NCBI GenBank assembly: GCA_039587535.1
Contig: JBDHIF010000014.1
Span: forward strand, 24,259 to 88,258
Direction of reading: 5' to 3'
Source: JAWLHJ01 sp039587535
GTDB taxonomy: Bacteria; Gemmatimonadota; Gemmatimonadetes; Longimicrobiales; Gaopeijiaceae
Length of the DNA stretch: 64,000 nucleotides
This document shows, in pieces, positions 27,125 through 35,585 of the stretch. Within the stretch, counting starts at the first letter, position 1; each line of letters opens with the position of its first letter. A program made the position numbers and the translations under genes. The notes below the pieces were generated by a model. That model was not told where the DNA came from and ran no database searches. It saw only the letters and a list, made by a program, of their open reading frames with translations.

Positions 27125-28915
27125 TTAGCAGGACACGCAACGGTTGTTGTTCACGACACCCCAGCCTTCGAGAAGCGCCAAGGTTTCCGGGAACGGCTGG
27201 ATTCTCTGATAGGGGCCGTTCGCCATGTCGGCAGCCGTCTGGCCGTACCGGGAAACCACCGAGAGGTCTGCACCCTCTTCCACTAAGTAGCGGATCATGT
27301 CGTTGTCTCCGCGCGATGCCGCGTTATGTAACGCAGTGTAGCCCTGGTGATCGCGAAGATTCACGTCTGCACCCAATTCCTCGACCAGATACCGGATCGT
27401 CGGCATCCACCCGTCCGGCTTGTGGCGGTGGGCATTCCCGGCGAACCCCAGCCCATAGCCCGCACCGCTGGCGACGTGTATGGGGTATTCAGCCGGACCA
27501 CCGACCTCCACCGTCGGGAGCTGATGCTCCCCTTCCTCGTTCTCGTCGGGGTAGTCGAAGCCGCTTCCAGGCTTTTTCCGGCTCGGGAGGTTCGGGTCTG
27601 CTCCATAACGGATCAGGAGGCGCATCGCGTCCACGTCCGTCCCATATGCAGCCCGCCAGAACGCCGTCGCACCCCAATGGCTGGTAGAGAGACGAGGCGT
27701 ATTGAACTCCGTGTACCAAAGCTCCCGCTCGAGTCGAGCGTCCGGATCCGCGCCCGCCTCGAGCAGCGCTTCCATGAGCTCCAGATAGGATGTGCGCTGC
27801 TGCTTGAAGGCATTCGGCTGCGGATACCAGGACGTCGGACCCCACTGCAAGTTGATAGCCCCGTACAGCGCGGTCGCTCCAGCGTCGCTGGCTGAGTTGG
27901 GGTCGGCGCCGAGTTCGAGAAGCGCCATGGCGAGATCGAAATGGCCGTTGATCGTCGCGATGAGAAGCGGAGGCGTCCCGTCCGCACTGCGCTGATCGAT
28001 GTCTGCCCCACCGGCAAGCAGAGCACGCACCGCTTCCTCATGCCCCTGGCGCGCCGCGTGGAGAAGAGCGGTCATACCACCCTTCTTGTCGATGAGGTCG
28101 GTGAAGGACAGGCGACGCGCTGGCGGCTCCTCGGAGGGCCCCTGTCGGGGCTCGGATTCTTCCTCTTCTTCACTCGCGGCGTCCTCTTCCGCCTCCGCTT
28201 CATCTTCGGGCTCCTCGGCGGACTGCCCATAGCCCCCTTCTACGAAGCCACGTTCCCACTCGAGAATCTTGCGTTGGTCCCGAAGGGCACGAAGCTCCCG
28301 GTCCTCAGCTGTACGAGCGACCACGTCGACGATCGTCGTCGTGTGGCTCGGGTCCGCGCCGGCCTCCAGGAGAATCCGGATCGCCCCCGCCCGATTTGCG
28401 CTGGCCGCGAAGATGAGAGGGGTCTGCCCGGACGCATTCTCCGTCGGGTCTACGAGCGCGCCGGCTTCCAGGAGGGCCCGCACGCTCTCCGTGGAACCGG
28501 CCTCCGCCGCGAAGTGGAGCGCCGTGGTACCGGTCGTCGACGCCAGCGTCGGATCCGCGCCTCCATCGAGGAGGGCCTGCACGACCGCCGCGTGCCCTGC
28601 CCTCGCGGCAAGATGCATGGGCGAGTACTCCCCGTTTCGCGTCGCCGCGTCCGGGAACGCACCCGCCGAAAGGAGCGCGCCAACGATGTCCAGGTCTCCT
28701 CGCTCCGAGGCCCAGTGAAGGGCCGACATCCCATCCCCGTGTGAGGCGTTCACGTCGGCGCCGCTGCTCAGCAACTCCCGCACGGCGTCCACGTCCCCCC
28801 GCATGGCCGCATCCGCCAAGGGCGCGTCCACCGCCGAGTGCGTGGCCCCCACTAGCGCGATCGCGAGGATCAGCGCCATCGACGACGCCGCCGCGGTCCG
28901 AATCGTGTCCATCAT
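27125..28915 (-). CDS. Exported ankyrin-repeat protein C with C-terminal CxxC
   Basis: A 596-residue paralogue of ankyrin proteins A and B. The start has two adjacent ATGs (28915, 28912) behind GAGGAGGA. The signal region is MALILAIALVGATHS. Five or so ankyrin repeats reach about residue 195 (DGMSALHWASERGD, SPMHLAARAGH, TALHFAAEAGS). A strongly acidic linker (EDEAEAEEDAASEEEEESE, about 225-250) separates them from a second array with the insert WYPQPNAFKQQRTSYLE. The C-terminus is VNNNRCVSC, again ending in CxxC. It closely matches copy A in the second half (YPIHVASGAGYGLGFAGNAH). An envelope scaffold role is inferred. Confidence 0.88.
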   Translation of the reverse strand: MMDTIRTAAASSMALILAIALVGATHSAVDAPLADAAMRGDVDAVRELLSSGADVNASHGDGMSALHWASERGDLDIVGALLSAGAFPDAATRNGEYSPMHLAARAGHAAVVQALLDGGADPTLASTTGTTALHFAAEAGSTESVRALLEAGALVDPTENASGQTPLIFAASANRAGAIRILLEAGADPSHTTTIVDVVARTAEDRELRALRDQRKILEWERGFVEGGYGQSAEEPEDEAEAEEDAASEEEEESEPRQGPSEEPPARRLSFTDLIDKKGGMTALLHAARQGHEEAVRALLAGGADIDQRSADGTPPLLIATINGHFDLAMALLELGADPNSASDAGATALYGAINLQWGPTSWYPQPNAFKQQRTSYLELMEALLEAGADPDARLERELWYTEFNTPRLSTSHWGATAFWRAAYGTDVDAMRLLIRYGADPNLPSRKKPGSGFDYPDENEEGEHQLPTVEVGGPAEYPIHVASGAGYGLGFAGNAHRHKPDGWMPTIRYLVEELGADVNLRDHQGYTALHNAASRGDNDMIRYLVEEGADLSVVSRYGQTAADMANGPYQRIQPFPETLALLEGWGVVNNNRCVSC

Positions 28916-28927
28916 GTCCGCTCCTCC

Positions 28928-30340
28928 TCAGCTCGTCGCTGTCGTGCGCGGGAGATCGAGAACCATGGCCCCGGTGCTATCACCGAAGCTCTCGAGGTCC
29001 TCCAACCCGAGAATGTGCAGCAGCGCCAGGAATGCGTTCGCCATGGGCGTGCCGTCAGGTGCACGGAGATGGAGGTTGCCGGGCAGCTTCCCGTGGGCTT
29101 TCCCCGCGAAGAACAGCGGGAGACGCCGATGATTGTGGATATTCGGGTCACCCATGGCTGACCCATAGATCACCGCGGTCTTCTCCAGCAGATTCGCGTC
29201 GCCGTCCATCGTGTTCTTCAGCTTGTCGAGCAAATACGTGGTCACCTCGACGTGGTATTTGTTCAGCTGAGCGAATCGAAGGATCTCCTGCTCGCTGTTC
29301 GCGTGGTGCGAGAGCGGGTGGAATCCGGCGTTCACTCCACTTTCCGGGTAGACGCGAGCCGACGCGTCCCGGCTCAGCTTCAACGTGAAGACGCGCGTCA
29401 GGTCCTGCTGGAACGCGAGAACCTGGAGGTCGAACATCATCTCCACGTGCTCCCTGAACGAGTCCGGTACACCAGGAGGCGCCTCGGGAATCTCACGCTC
29501 CTCGCCGCTCGCGTTCCGCTCCTCCGTGAGCTGGATCCGCCGCTCGAGCTCCCTCACGTCATTCAGATAGCTCTCTAGACGAGCTCGATCTTCACCATCG
29601 AGCTCACGGGACAACTCACCGATACGCCCGACCAGGACGTCGAGCATGCTTCCCCGCGAGCGTAGACGAGATGCGCGCTCCTCAGCCGATCCGCCGGCTC
29701 CGAAAAGCTGATCGAAGACTTGCCGCGGATTCTGCACCATCGGCAGCGGGTCGGTCGGCGAGCGCCAACTCATCGAGTCGGTGTACACGCACGAGTAGTT
29801 GTAGGGGCACCCGCCGGATTGATCGACCGGCTCGATGCACAGCTGCATCGACGGAATTGGCGTGTCCTGGCCGAAGCGATGCGCGTACAGCTGATCCATG
29901 GACGTCCCGACGTAGACATCCGACCCCTCGGTCTGCTTCGCATGGGCCTGCGTCAGGAACGTGGCCGTCGAGCGGAAGTGGTCGCCACCGATCTCCTGCG
30001 GATTGAAGGCCTCCGCCATTCGGGCGTCGGTATTGCTCACGATGGTGACGTATTCACGCCACGGATCGAGTGGACTCATGCTCGTCGGTGACAGGTCGAA
30101 GTCCTGTCCGGCCTCGGCCGGAGACCACAGGTGCTGCGTGGCCCCCCACTGGTTCGACCCGGCCGCCCCATGGCTCTGCTCCATCGCGATGAGCCTTGGT
30201 CGCTCGAGGCTCTGCTGAAGCGCCGGCGCCCGCTTGTTCGCCGCGGGTACCATCGCATCCAGGAGAGGAAGCCCCAACGTCGCACCCATCCCCTTCAGGA
30301 ACGTTCGGCGATGGATGTGCTTGCCGCTCACGTACGTCAT
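28928..30340 (-). CDS. DUF1552 protein C, Tat-exported
   Basis: A 470-residue paralogue of DUF1552 A and B. ATG 30340 follows AAGGAGG. The twin-arginine signal is HIHRRTFLKGMGATLGLPLL. Shared blocks include MEQSHGAAGSNQWG, IVSNTDARMAEAF, EIGGDHFRSTATF, the three-cysteine segment LCIEPVDQSGGCPYNYSC, VYPESGVN, GSAMGDPNIHNHRRLPLF and ESFGDSTGA. The cysteine found in HRRCPLF of copies A and B is leucine here. It is encoded 70 bases after DUF1592 C and 12 bases before ankyrin C. Function unknown, as for the family. Confidence 0.9.
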   Translation of the reverse strand: MTYVSGKHIHRRTFLKGMGATLGLPLLDAMVPAANKRAPALQQSLERPRLIAMEQSHGAAGSNQWGATQHLWSPAEAGQDFDLSPTSMSPLDPWREYVTIVSNTDARMAEAFNPQEIGGDHFRSTATFLTQAHAKQTEGSDVYVGTSMDQLYAHRFGQDTPIPSMQLCIEPVDQSGGCPYNYSCVYTDSMSWRSPTDPLPMVQNPRQVFDQLFGAGGSAEERASRLRSRGSMLDVLVGRIGELSRELDGEDRARLESYLNDVRELERRIQLTEERNASGEEREIPEAPPGVPDSFREHVEMMFDLQVLAFQQDLTRVFTLKLSRDASARVYPESGVNAGFHPLSHHANSEQEILRFAQLNKYHVEVTTYLLDKLKNTMDGDANLLEKTAVIYGSAMGDPNIHNHRRLPLFFAGKAHGKLPGNLHLRAPDGTPMANAFLALLHILGLEDLESFGDSTGAMVLDLPRTTATS

Positions 30341-30410
30341 TCGGAGCCTCCTTGGACTCTACTGGTTCCCGCGAACAGACCTGAAAGAATCACGCTCGGT
30401 CGCACCCGAA

Positions 30411-32849
30411 TCATCGTCTCTCCCGCGCGTCGTCCGTCGTGGCTGGTCTACGCTTCATCCGGAAAGCGGCGCTGTTCACCACGCCGAGCACGAACGAAGA
30501 GATACGATAGTCGTTCTCCGACGCCTCGGCCGTGATCCGGCGAATCACGGGTCGATCGAAGTACTCGACGCGCCGCCCCAGCGCGTACGCCATCAGGTTC
30601 GACGTGAAGGTGCGGAAGAACGGCTCGCGGTAGCGCACGAGCGCTTCCCGGAGGTCCGTCGGCCCGTCGAGGGGGGTCCCATCCCACAGCTGGCCGGAGG
30701 GATCGACCCTGTTCCCGGCATCGTTGATCCGCCACTCACCCGTCACGTCGAAATTCTCGAGTGCGAGACCGAGCGGATCGATGTATTGATGGCAGCTGCT
30801 GCAAACGCTGTTCGCGCTGTGCATGGCCAAGCGCTCCTTCACCGTGAGGGAGCGTCCTTCTCTCGAGCCTTCGGTCTCCTCGAGGCCAGGCACGCCCGGA
30901 GGGGGCGGAGGGGGCGGGCTGTTGAGGAGGACCTCCATCACCCATTTCCCTCTGAGCACGGGCGACGTGCGGTTCGCATGCGAGGTCTGGACGAGCACGC
31001 TTCCGTGCCCGAGAACGCCGCGCCGGTTCTCGTCCGGAAGCGGCACGCGACGGAAGTGGGCGCCCGAGATGCCCGGGATTCCGTAGAAGGCCGCGAGATC
31101 CTCGTTGACGAACGTGTAGTCCGCGGTGAGCAACTCGAGCACGCTACGGTCCTGTCGGACCAGATGGGCGAACAGCATCTGGGTCTCGGTCCGCATATGC
31201 TCGCGGAGCGTGGCGTCGAACTGGGGCCACGTATCGGGATCCGGAGCCACGCCGTCGAGGTCCTGAAGCCGCATCCATTGCGCGAAGAATCGCGTGCTCA
31301 ACCCCTCGGCCCGCGGGTCCGAGAGCATACGGAGCACTTGACCTTCCCAGACGTCGTCACGAGCGAGGGTTCCCTCCTCGACGAGATCCAGCAGCTCCGC
31401 ATCCGGGGGTAGGCCCCAGAGGAAGAAGGAAAGGCGCGAGGCCAGGTCCCGATCACTGAGCGGAAACACCCCACCCGGATCGGCATCGGACGGTATCGAT
31501 TCGATTCGGAACAGGAAGTCCGCGCTGGACAGGATCCCCTGGAGCGCATTGCGGACCCCGACCTCGAAGCCTCCCTCGCCGACGCCTTCCTCATAGAAGC
31601 GCATGAGAATCTGTAGGTCCTGCTCCGTGGCGGGCCGCCGATATGCCTGGGTCGCGAGCCGCGTCAGGATCTCACGAGCACAGGCCCTCGCCTGCGCGTC
31701 CTCAGCCGGTCGACAGGTGAATATCCGCCGCCGCACGGGGTTGTCCGAAATCCCCGTAACTCGATCCGGCCCCGAGACCTTGAGCTGCCACAGGTGTGGG
31801 AGGATCGTCATTCCGTCGGCGGTTCCGATCTGGAGATCAGCCAGAGACTGCCGGACGGGGGCGATTACGTCTTCCTGAGGGCCATCGAACGTCTTGAGGA
31901 ACGCGGCCGTGACTCTTCGCTGCCCCGCTCGAACGAAGATCGGCTCGGTCCGGCGTGTCTGCCCCGTGGGGTCGGATTCGTTCAGAAACCGATCCACCTC
32001 GATCATGGCGACCCGCTCGCCATCGATCGACAGCTCCAACTCCTCGCCTCGAGCCCATCGGCCGAAGAACGGGCCGTTCAGGTCCGTATAGAAGCTCGCG
32101 TCGAACGTATACCACCCATCCGCGACGAACGTGTGAAGGACCGAGATCCCTCCGCGCGTGCCGCGTGGTGCACCATCGACGCGCACCAGCTGAGAGCGGG
32201 TTCGCGGCGTGGTGTAGATGGCCTGGCTCCGCGTCGCGTTGCGGTCTCCCAAGGCCATGCGACTGATCTCGGCCGCTGCACGCAGGTAGGCATCGATGAC
32301 CGTCGAGGACGGAGTCTGCACGTCCGCGATGTTGTCGAAGTTGTCGCTGTACGTGTCGGGGGGCAGAAAGGTCTCGGCGTCGATGGACAGCCCGAGAAGC
32401 GCCTCTATGGACCGCGCGTATTCGGCACGATTGAGTCGCTGGAACGCCCGATAGCCTGGCTCGGGCGTCTCTTCCGAGACTCCGTTCATCAGGGGCTCCA
32501 GCGTCTCCACCAACGCCTGGAGCGTATCCCCAGCCGGGCGGCGAGCCCCCGGGGGAGGCATCATGTTCAGCCGGAGCTTGGCGATGACGCGCTCGGTCGT
32601 CTCAGGCCAGTCGGCGGCTCGGCCGACGTCGTAGTCCTGTAACGAGAGATTTCCCGTCAGCCGGCGAGGGTTGTGGCACCGGACGCAGTAATCCTCGACG
32701 ACCTCGTTGAGCTCGACGGTGGATACGGCATTGGGCGCATGCGCCGGAGTCTCGTCGGACCCCGGTGACGCGTCGGTGGCATGGCCCCGGTCCCATCCTG
32801 CGCCCAAAGCCAGGGCGGCCACGGCCGCAGAGAGCGTGAAGAACCTCAT
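30411..32849 (-). CDS. DUF1592-type secreted cytochrome-like protein C (two heme motifs)
   Basis: An 812-residue paralogue of DUF1592 A and B, starting at ATG 32849 behind GGAGG. A signal-like N-terminus (LSAAVAALALGAGW) precedes CVRCH at 55-59; the second heme motif is CSSCH at 683-687. The cysteine pair (FTCRPAEDAQARACAREIL), SFFLWGLPPDAELL and DPLGLALENFD are conserved. It is the first gene of cassette C. A TTGACA-type promoter lies about 95 bases upstream with a perfect hairpin at the likely start of the message, so this copy has the best visible transcription signals of the three. Confidence 0.92.
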   Translation of the reverse strand: MRFFTLSAAVAALALGAGWDRGHATDASPGSDETPAHAPNAVSTVELNEVVEDYCVRCHNPRRLTGNLSLQDYDVGRAADWPETTERVIAKLRLNMMPPPGARRPAGDTLQALVETLEPLMNGVSEETPEPGYRAFQRLNRAEYARSIEALLGLSIDAETFLPPDTYSDNFDNIADVQTPSSTVIDAYLRAAAEISRMALGDRNATRSQAIYTTPRTRSQLVRVDGAPRGTRGGISVLHTFVADGWYTFDASFYTDLNGPFFGRWARGEELELSIDGERVAMIEVDRFLNESDPTGQTRRTEPIFVRAGQRRVTAAFLKTFDGPQEDVIAPVRQSLADLQIGTADGMTILPHLWQLKVSGPDRVTGISDNPVRRRIFTCRPAEDAQARACAREILTRLATQAYRRPATEQDLQILMRFYEEGVGEGGFEVGVRNALQGILSSADFLFRIESIPSDADPGGVFPLSDRDLASRLSFFLWGLPPDAELLDLVEEGTLARDDVWEGQVLRMLSDPRAEGLSTRFFAQWMRLQDLDGVAPDPDTWPQFDATLREHMRTETQMLFAHLVRQDRSVLELLTADYTFVNEDLAAFYGIPGISGAHFRRVPLPDENRRGVLGHGSVLVQTSHANRTSPVLRGKWVMEVLLNSPPPPPPPGVPGLEETEGSREGRSLTVKERLAMHSANSVCSSCHQYIDPLGLALENFDVTGEWRINDAGNRVDPSGQLWDGTPLDGPTDLREALVRYREPFFRTFTSNLMAYALGRRVEYFDRPVIRRITAEASENDYRISSFVLGVVNSAAFRMKRRPATTDDARERR

Positions 32850-32903
32850 GGAACAGCCTCCGTGGCACCTTCGAGAGAGGTGGGGCCATTGGCCCGGCGC
32901 ACT

Positions 32904-32927
32904 GGGACTGGCATCCGTTCCAGTCCC
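32904..32927 (-). promoter_or_regulatory. Leader hairpin of cassette C
   Basis: GGGACTGG (32904-32911) pairs perfectly with CCAGTCCC (32920-32927) around 8 bases, a few bases after the predicted transcription start. A smaller stem GGGCC/GGCCC follows at 32883-32895. It may stabilise the mRNA 5' end or bind a factor. Confidence 0.5.
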
Positions 32928-32942
32928 TTAGGCACTACCTCC

Positions 32943-32972
32943 GTAATACCGGCAGCCGGACGCGCTTGTCAA
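32943..32972 (-). promoter_or_regulatory. Sigma-70-type promoter of cassette C
   Basis: TTGACA (-35, 32972-32967) and TATTAC (-10, 32948-32943) separated by 18 bases on the minus strand. The -35 is a perfect consensus. Predicted start near 32935, giving a leader of about 85 bases. Confidence 0.6.
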
Positions 32973-33114
32973 GCAAAACGGGCACGATTCGCGGATCTCT
33001 CCGCTAAGGCCAGCGCGCGGGGAAATCCCCGACGCGGACAGTCGAGCGCCTCCCGGCACCGCCCCCGCGGCGCATCCCCAAGCGAGTGGCACGCTCACCC
33101 ACCGGAAACAGCAA

Positions 33115-33147
33115 GCGGGCCCCGGGGGAGGATCCCCCGGAGCCCGC
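33115..33147 (-). terminator. Hairpin after pilC
   Basis: 15-base arms 33115-33129 and 33133-33147 pair at 14 of 15 positions with a 3-base loop, 26 bases after the pilC stop. It ends the pilB-pilT-pilC unit and insulates cassette C. Confidence 0.7.
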
Positions 33148-33173
33148 CACACACCATGTGCGTACAGTAGTGG

Positions 33174-34376
33174 TTACTGCACCGCGTTGATCATGTCGAA
33201 GATCGGCAGATACATCGCCACGATCATGCCGCCCACGATCACACCCAACACCACGATCATGATCGGCTCCATGGCCGCGAGCAGCGCATCCACCGCCGCG
33301 TCGACCTCTTCATCATAGAAGTCGGCGATCTTGGTGAGCATCTCATCCAAGCCACCGGTCTGCTCACCCACGTTGATCATCTGCACCACCATGGGGGGAA
33401 ATACTCCGGACTCGCGGAGCGGCCCCGCGATGGTCTCACCACCGGCGATGGACGCACGGGATCCCATGACGGCGTCGTGAATGACCCGGTTACCCGCGGT
33501 CTTCGCTGTGATCTCCAGACCCTCCAAGATGGAAACGCCGGACGACACCAGCGTCCCGAGCGTCCGTGTGAACCGGGCCACGGCCGCCTTCCGTTGCAGA
33601 TCGCCGAGGATGGGCATGGCCAGGATGAACCGGTCGATGAGCAACTGCCCACCGTCGGTTTGATAGAAAGACCGGAGGCCCACGACCGCCGCAACGATTC
33701 CGGCTCCGACCGCCCACCACCAAGCCTGTAGGAACGCCGACATGCCGATGACGATCTGTGTCGGCAGCGGCAAGGGGATTCCCGCCGAAGCGAACATGGT
33801 CTGGAACGTGGGGATCACGAAAATGAGCAGGATCACAATGGCAGCGCCGGCCACCGAGAAGATCACCGCCGGATAGATCATCGCTCCCTTGATCTTCCGG
33901 ATGAGCGCGTCGTTCTTCTCCAGGAAGGTCGCCAAGCGCAGCAGGATCGTATCCAGGATTCCGCCGGCCTCACCTGCCGCCACCATGTTCACGAACAGCT
34001 CGGTGAAGACCTTGGGATGTTTCTTCATGGCGTCGGCAAGCGTATTTCCCGACTCCACGTCGTAGAGCACCTCTGCGATGGTCTTGCGCAGCGCGGGGTT
34101 CTCCGTCTGCTCCGCGAGGATGTCCAGACTCTGGACCAGAGGCAAACCGGAGTTGATCATCGTCGCAAACTGTCGTGTGAAGATGACGATATCACGGGTC
34201 TTCACGCCGCTCCCGAAAGAGAACGTGATCTCCTTGGGCTTCTCGCGAACGGTGACTGGAATCAGCTTCTGCCGATGCAGATGGGCGAGCACGTCGTCCT
34301 TGCTCGACAGATCGATCTCGCCGGTCTGAACGTCTCCGCCGGATGCGGGCCTGGCGCTGTAGCTGAAAACGGGCAT
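33174..34376 (-). CDS. pilC: Type IV pilus inner-membrane platform protein PilC
   Basis: A 400-residue polytopic membrane protein on which the PilB and PilT motors act. It carries two T2SF/GspF domains, about residues 65-190 (FTRQFATMINSGLPLVQSL) and 268-392 (FTRTLGTLVSSGVSILEGL), each followed by membrane helices, and ends with the typical GGMIVAMYLPIFDMINAVQ. Length is usual for the family. It is the last gene of pilB-pilT-pilC and lies 32 bases after pilT, followed by a strong hairpin. Pilin and secretin genes are not in the window. Confidence 0.96.
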   Translation of the reverse strand: MPVFSYSARPASGGDVQTGEIDLSSKDDVLAHLHRQKLIPVTVREKPKEITFSFGSGVKTRDIVIFTRQFATMINSGLPLVQSLDILAEQTENPALRKTIAEVLYDVESGNTLADAMKKHPKVFTELFVNMVAAGEAGGILDTILLRLATFLEKNDALIRKIKGAMIYPAVIFSVAGAAIVILLIFVIPTFQTMFASAGIPLPLPTQIVIGMSAFLQAWWWAVGAGIVAAVVGLRSFYQTDGGQLLIDRFILAMPILGDLQRKAAVARFTRTLGTLVSSGVSILEGLEITAKTAGNRVIHDAVMGSRASIAGGETIAGPLRESGVFPPMVVQMINVGEQTGGLDEMLTKIADFYDEEVDAAVDALLAAMEPIMIVVLGVIVGGMIVAMYLPIFDMINAVQ

Positions 34377-34408
34377 GGGACTACCTGACGGGTTCGTGTG
34401 GCCGAGGA

Positions 34409-35530
34409 CTACTCGGGTGCGGGTTCGCCGACCGCGCGCAGCAGCTCGGTCGGATCCGCGGACCGCTTGACCGCTTCGTTGAGGGTGATCTCGCCCTGGA
34501 TATAGAGCATCTGAAGCGCATCATTCATGGTCTGCATCCCGTGCTTTTTCCCGGCCTGCATGAGCGAGTAGATCTGGTGGATCTTCTCGTCTCGGATGAC
34601 CGCGCGGATCGCTGGGGTGCACATCATGATCTCCACGGCCGCGACCCGTCCCTTCCCCTTCGCCTTTGGAATGAGGGTCTGGGTGACGACCCCCTCCAAA
34701 ACGAAGGCCAGCTGTGCCCTGATCTGGGCCTGCTGATGAGCGGGGAACGCATCGATGATCCGGTTGATGGACTCGGCAGCGGAGTTCGTGTGGAGCGTCG
34801 CGAACACCAAGTGACCGGTCTCGGCGATGGTCAGTGCCGCCGACATGGTCTCCAGGTCCCGCATCTCACCGACCAGGATCACGTCCGGATCCTGACGGAG
34901 CGCATACTTCAGGGCGTTGGCGAATGTCTGCGTGTCCGCCCCCACCTCGCGCTGGTTGATCGTGCAATTCTGGTGCCGGTGAATGAACTCGATGGGGTCT
35001 TCGATGGTGATGATGTGGCTCTTCCGCTCGCGATTCACCTTGTCGACCATCGCGGCCAGCGTCGTGGACTTACCCGATCCGGTAGGCCCTGTAACGAGAA
35101 CGAGGCCCCTCGGTCGGTCGGCCAACTTGTTGATGACCGGGGGTAATCCGAGCTTCTCGATGGACACGATCTCGTAGGGGATCTGGCGAATCGCCATCGC
35201 CACGCACCCGCGCTGTTTGTAAACGTTTCCCCTAAAACGCGATAAATTTTGCACACCGAAAGAGAAGTCGAGCTCGTCGTCCGTCTCGAAGCGCTTCTTC
35301 TGATTCTCGGTCAGGATGGAGTACGCCAGGGACATGGTGTCCTTCGGCGCCAGCACCTGGCTGTGCGACGAGTTCACGAGATCCCCGTCGACCCGGAGCT
35401 TCGGGGGACTCCCTACGGTGACGTGGAGGTCCGAGGCGCCCCGCTGGATCATCTCCTGAAGAAGAGCTCTCAGGTTGAATTCCTGCTTGGGACGTCCCGG
35501 CGCGTCCACCGGTGAGGCCGGCTGATTCAT
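34409..35530 (-). CDS. pilT: Type IV pilus retraction ATPase PilT
   Basis: A 373-residue hexameric cytoplasmic ATPase that depolymerises the pilus, giving twitching motility and DNA uptake force. Walker A GPTGSGKST lies at 148-156, the Asp box at IITIEDPIEFIH, Walker B at PDVILVGEMRDLET and the His box at TGHLVFATLHTNSA. The C-terminal AIRAVIRDEKIHQIYSLMQ region contains the AIRNLIRE-like motif needed for retraction in PilT proteins. The start at 35530 has AGAGGAA upstream. Codons for residues 94-106 (35213-35251) are unusually AT-rich, although the protein sequence stays normal for the family. It is the middle gene of the pil operon. Confidence 0.97.
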   Translation of the reverse strand: MNQPASPVDAPGRPKQEFNLRALLQEMIQRGASDLHVTVGSPPKLRVDGDLVNSSHSQVLAPKDTMSLAYSILTENQKKRFETDDELDFSFGVQNLSRFRGNVYKQRGCVAMAIRQIPYEIVSIEKLGLPPVINKLADRPRGLVLVTGPTGSGKSTTLAAMVDKVNRERKSHIITIEDPIEFIHRHQNCTINQREVGADTQTFANALKYALRQDPDVILVGEMRDLETMSAALTIAETGHLVFATLHTNSAAESINRIIDAFPAHQQAQIRAQLAFVLEGVVTQTLIPKAKGKGRVAAVEIMMCTPAIRAVIRDEKIHQIYSLMQAGKKHGMQTMNDALQMLYIQGEITLNEAVKRSADPTELLRAVGEPAPE

Positions 35531-35585
35531 CTGTATTCCTCTGAAGCGTTGGCGGGCGAGCGCGAAGCCCTCCGGTGAGTCCCCG

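Larger units (their letters stand above)
27125..32849 (-). repeat. Cassette C: DUF1592 - DUF1552 - ankyrin operon
   Basis: Third paralogous cassette, directly upstream of B on the same strand. It has the clearest promoter of the three (32943-32972) and a structured leader. Confidence 0.9.
32850..33173. other. Intergenic region between cassette C and pilC
   Basis: This 324-base gap has no credible gene. It contains the cassette C promoter and leader hairpins (32883-32972) and the pil operon terminator (33115-33147). I see nothing in 32973-33114. Confidence 0.7.

Noticed and set aside
9810..28915. Ankyrin proteins as host-targeted effectors
   Set aside because: They are co-encoded with exported cytochrome-like enzymes, have ordinary N-terminal signals and are duplicated with them. 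An envelope role is more economical.
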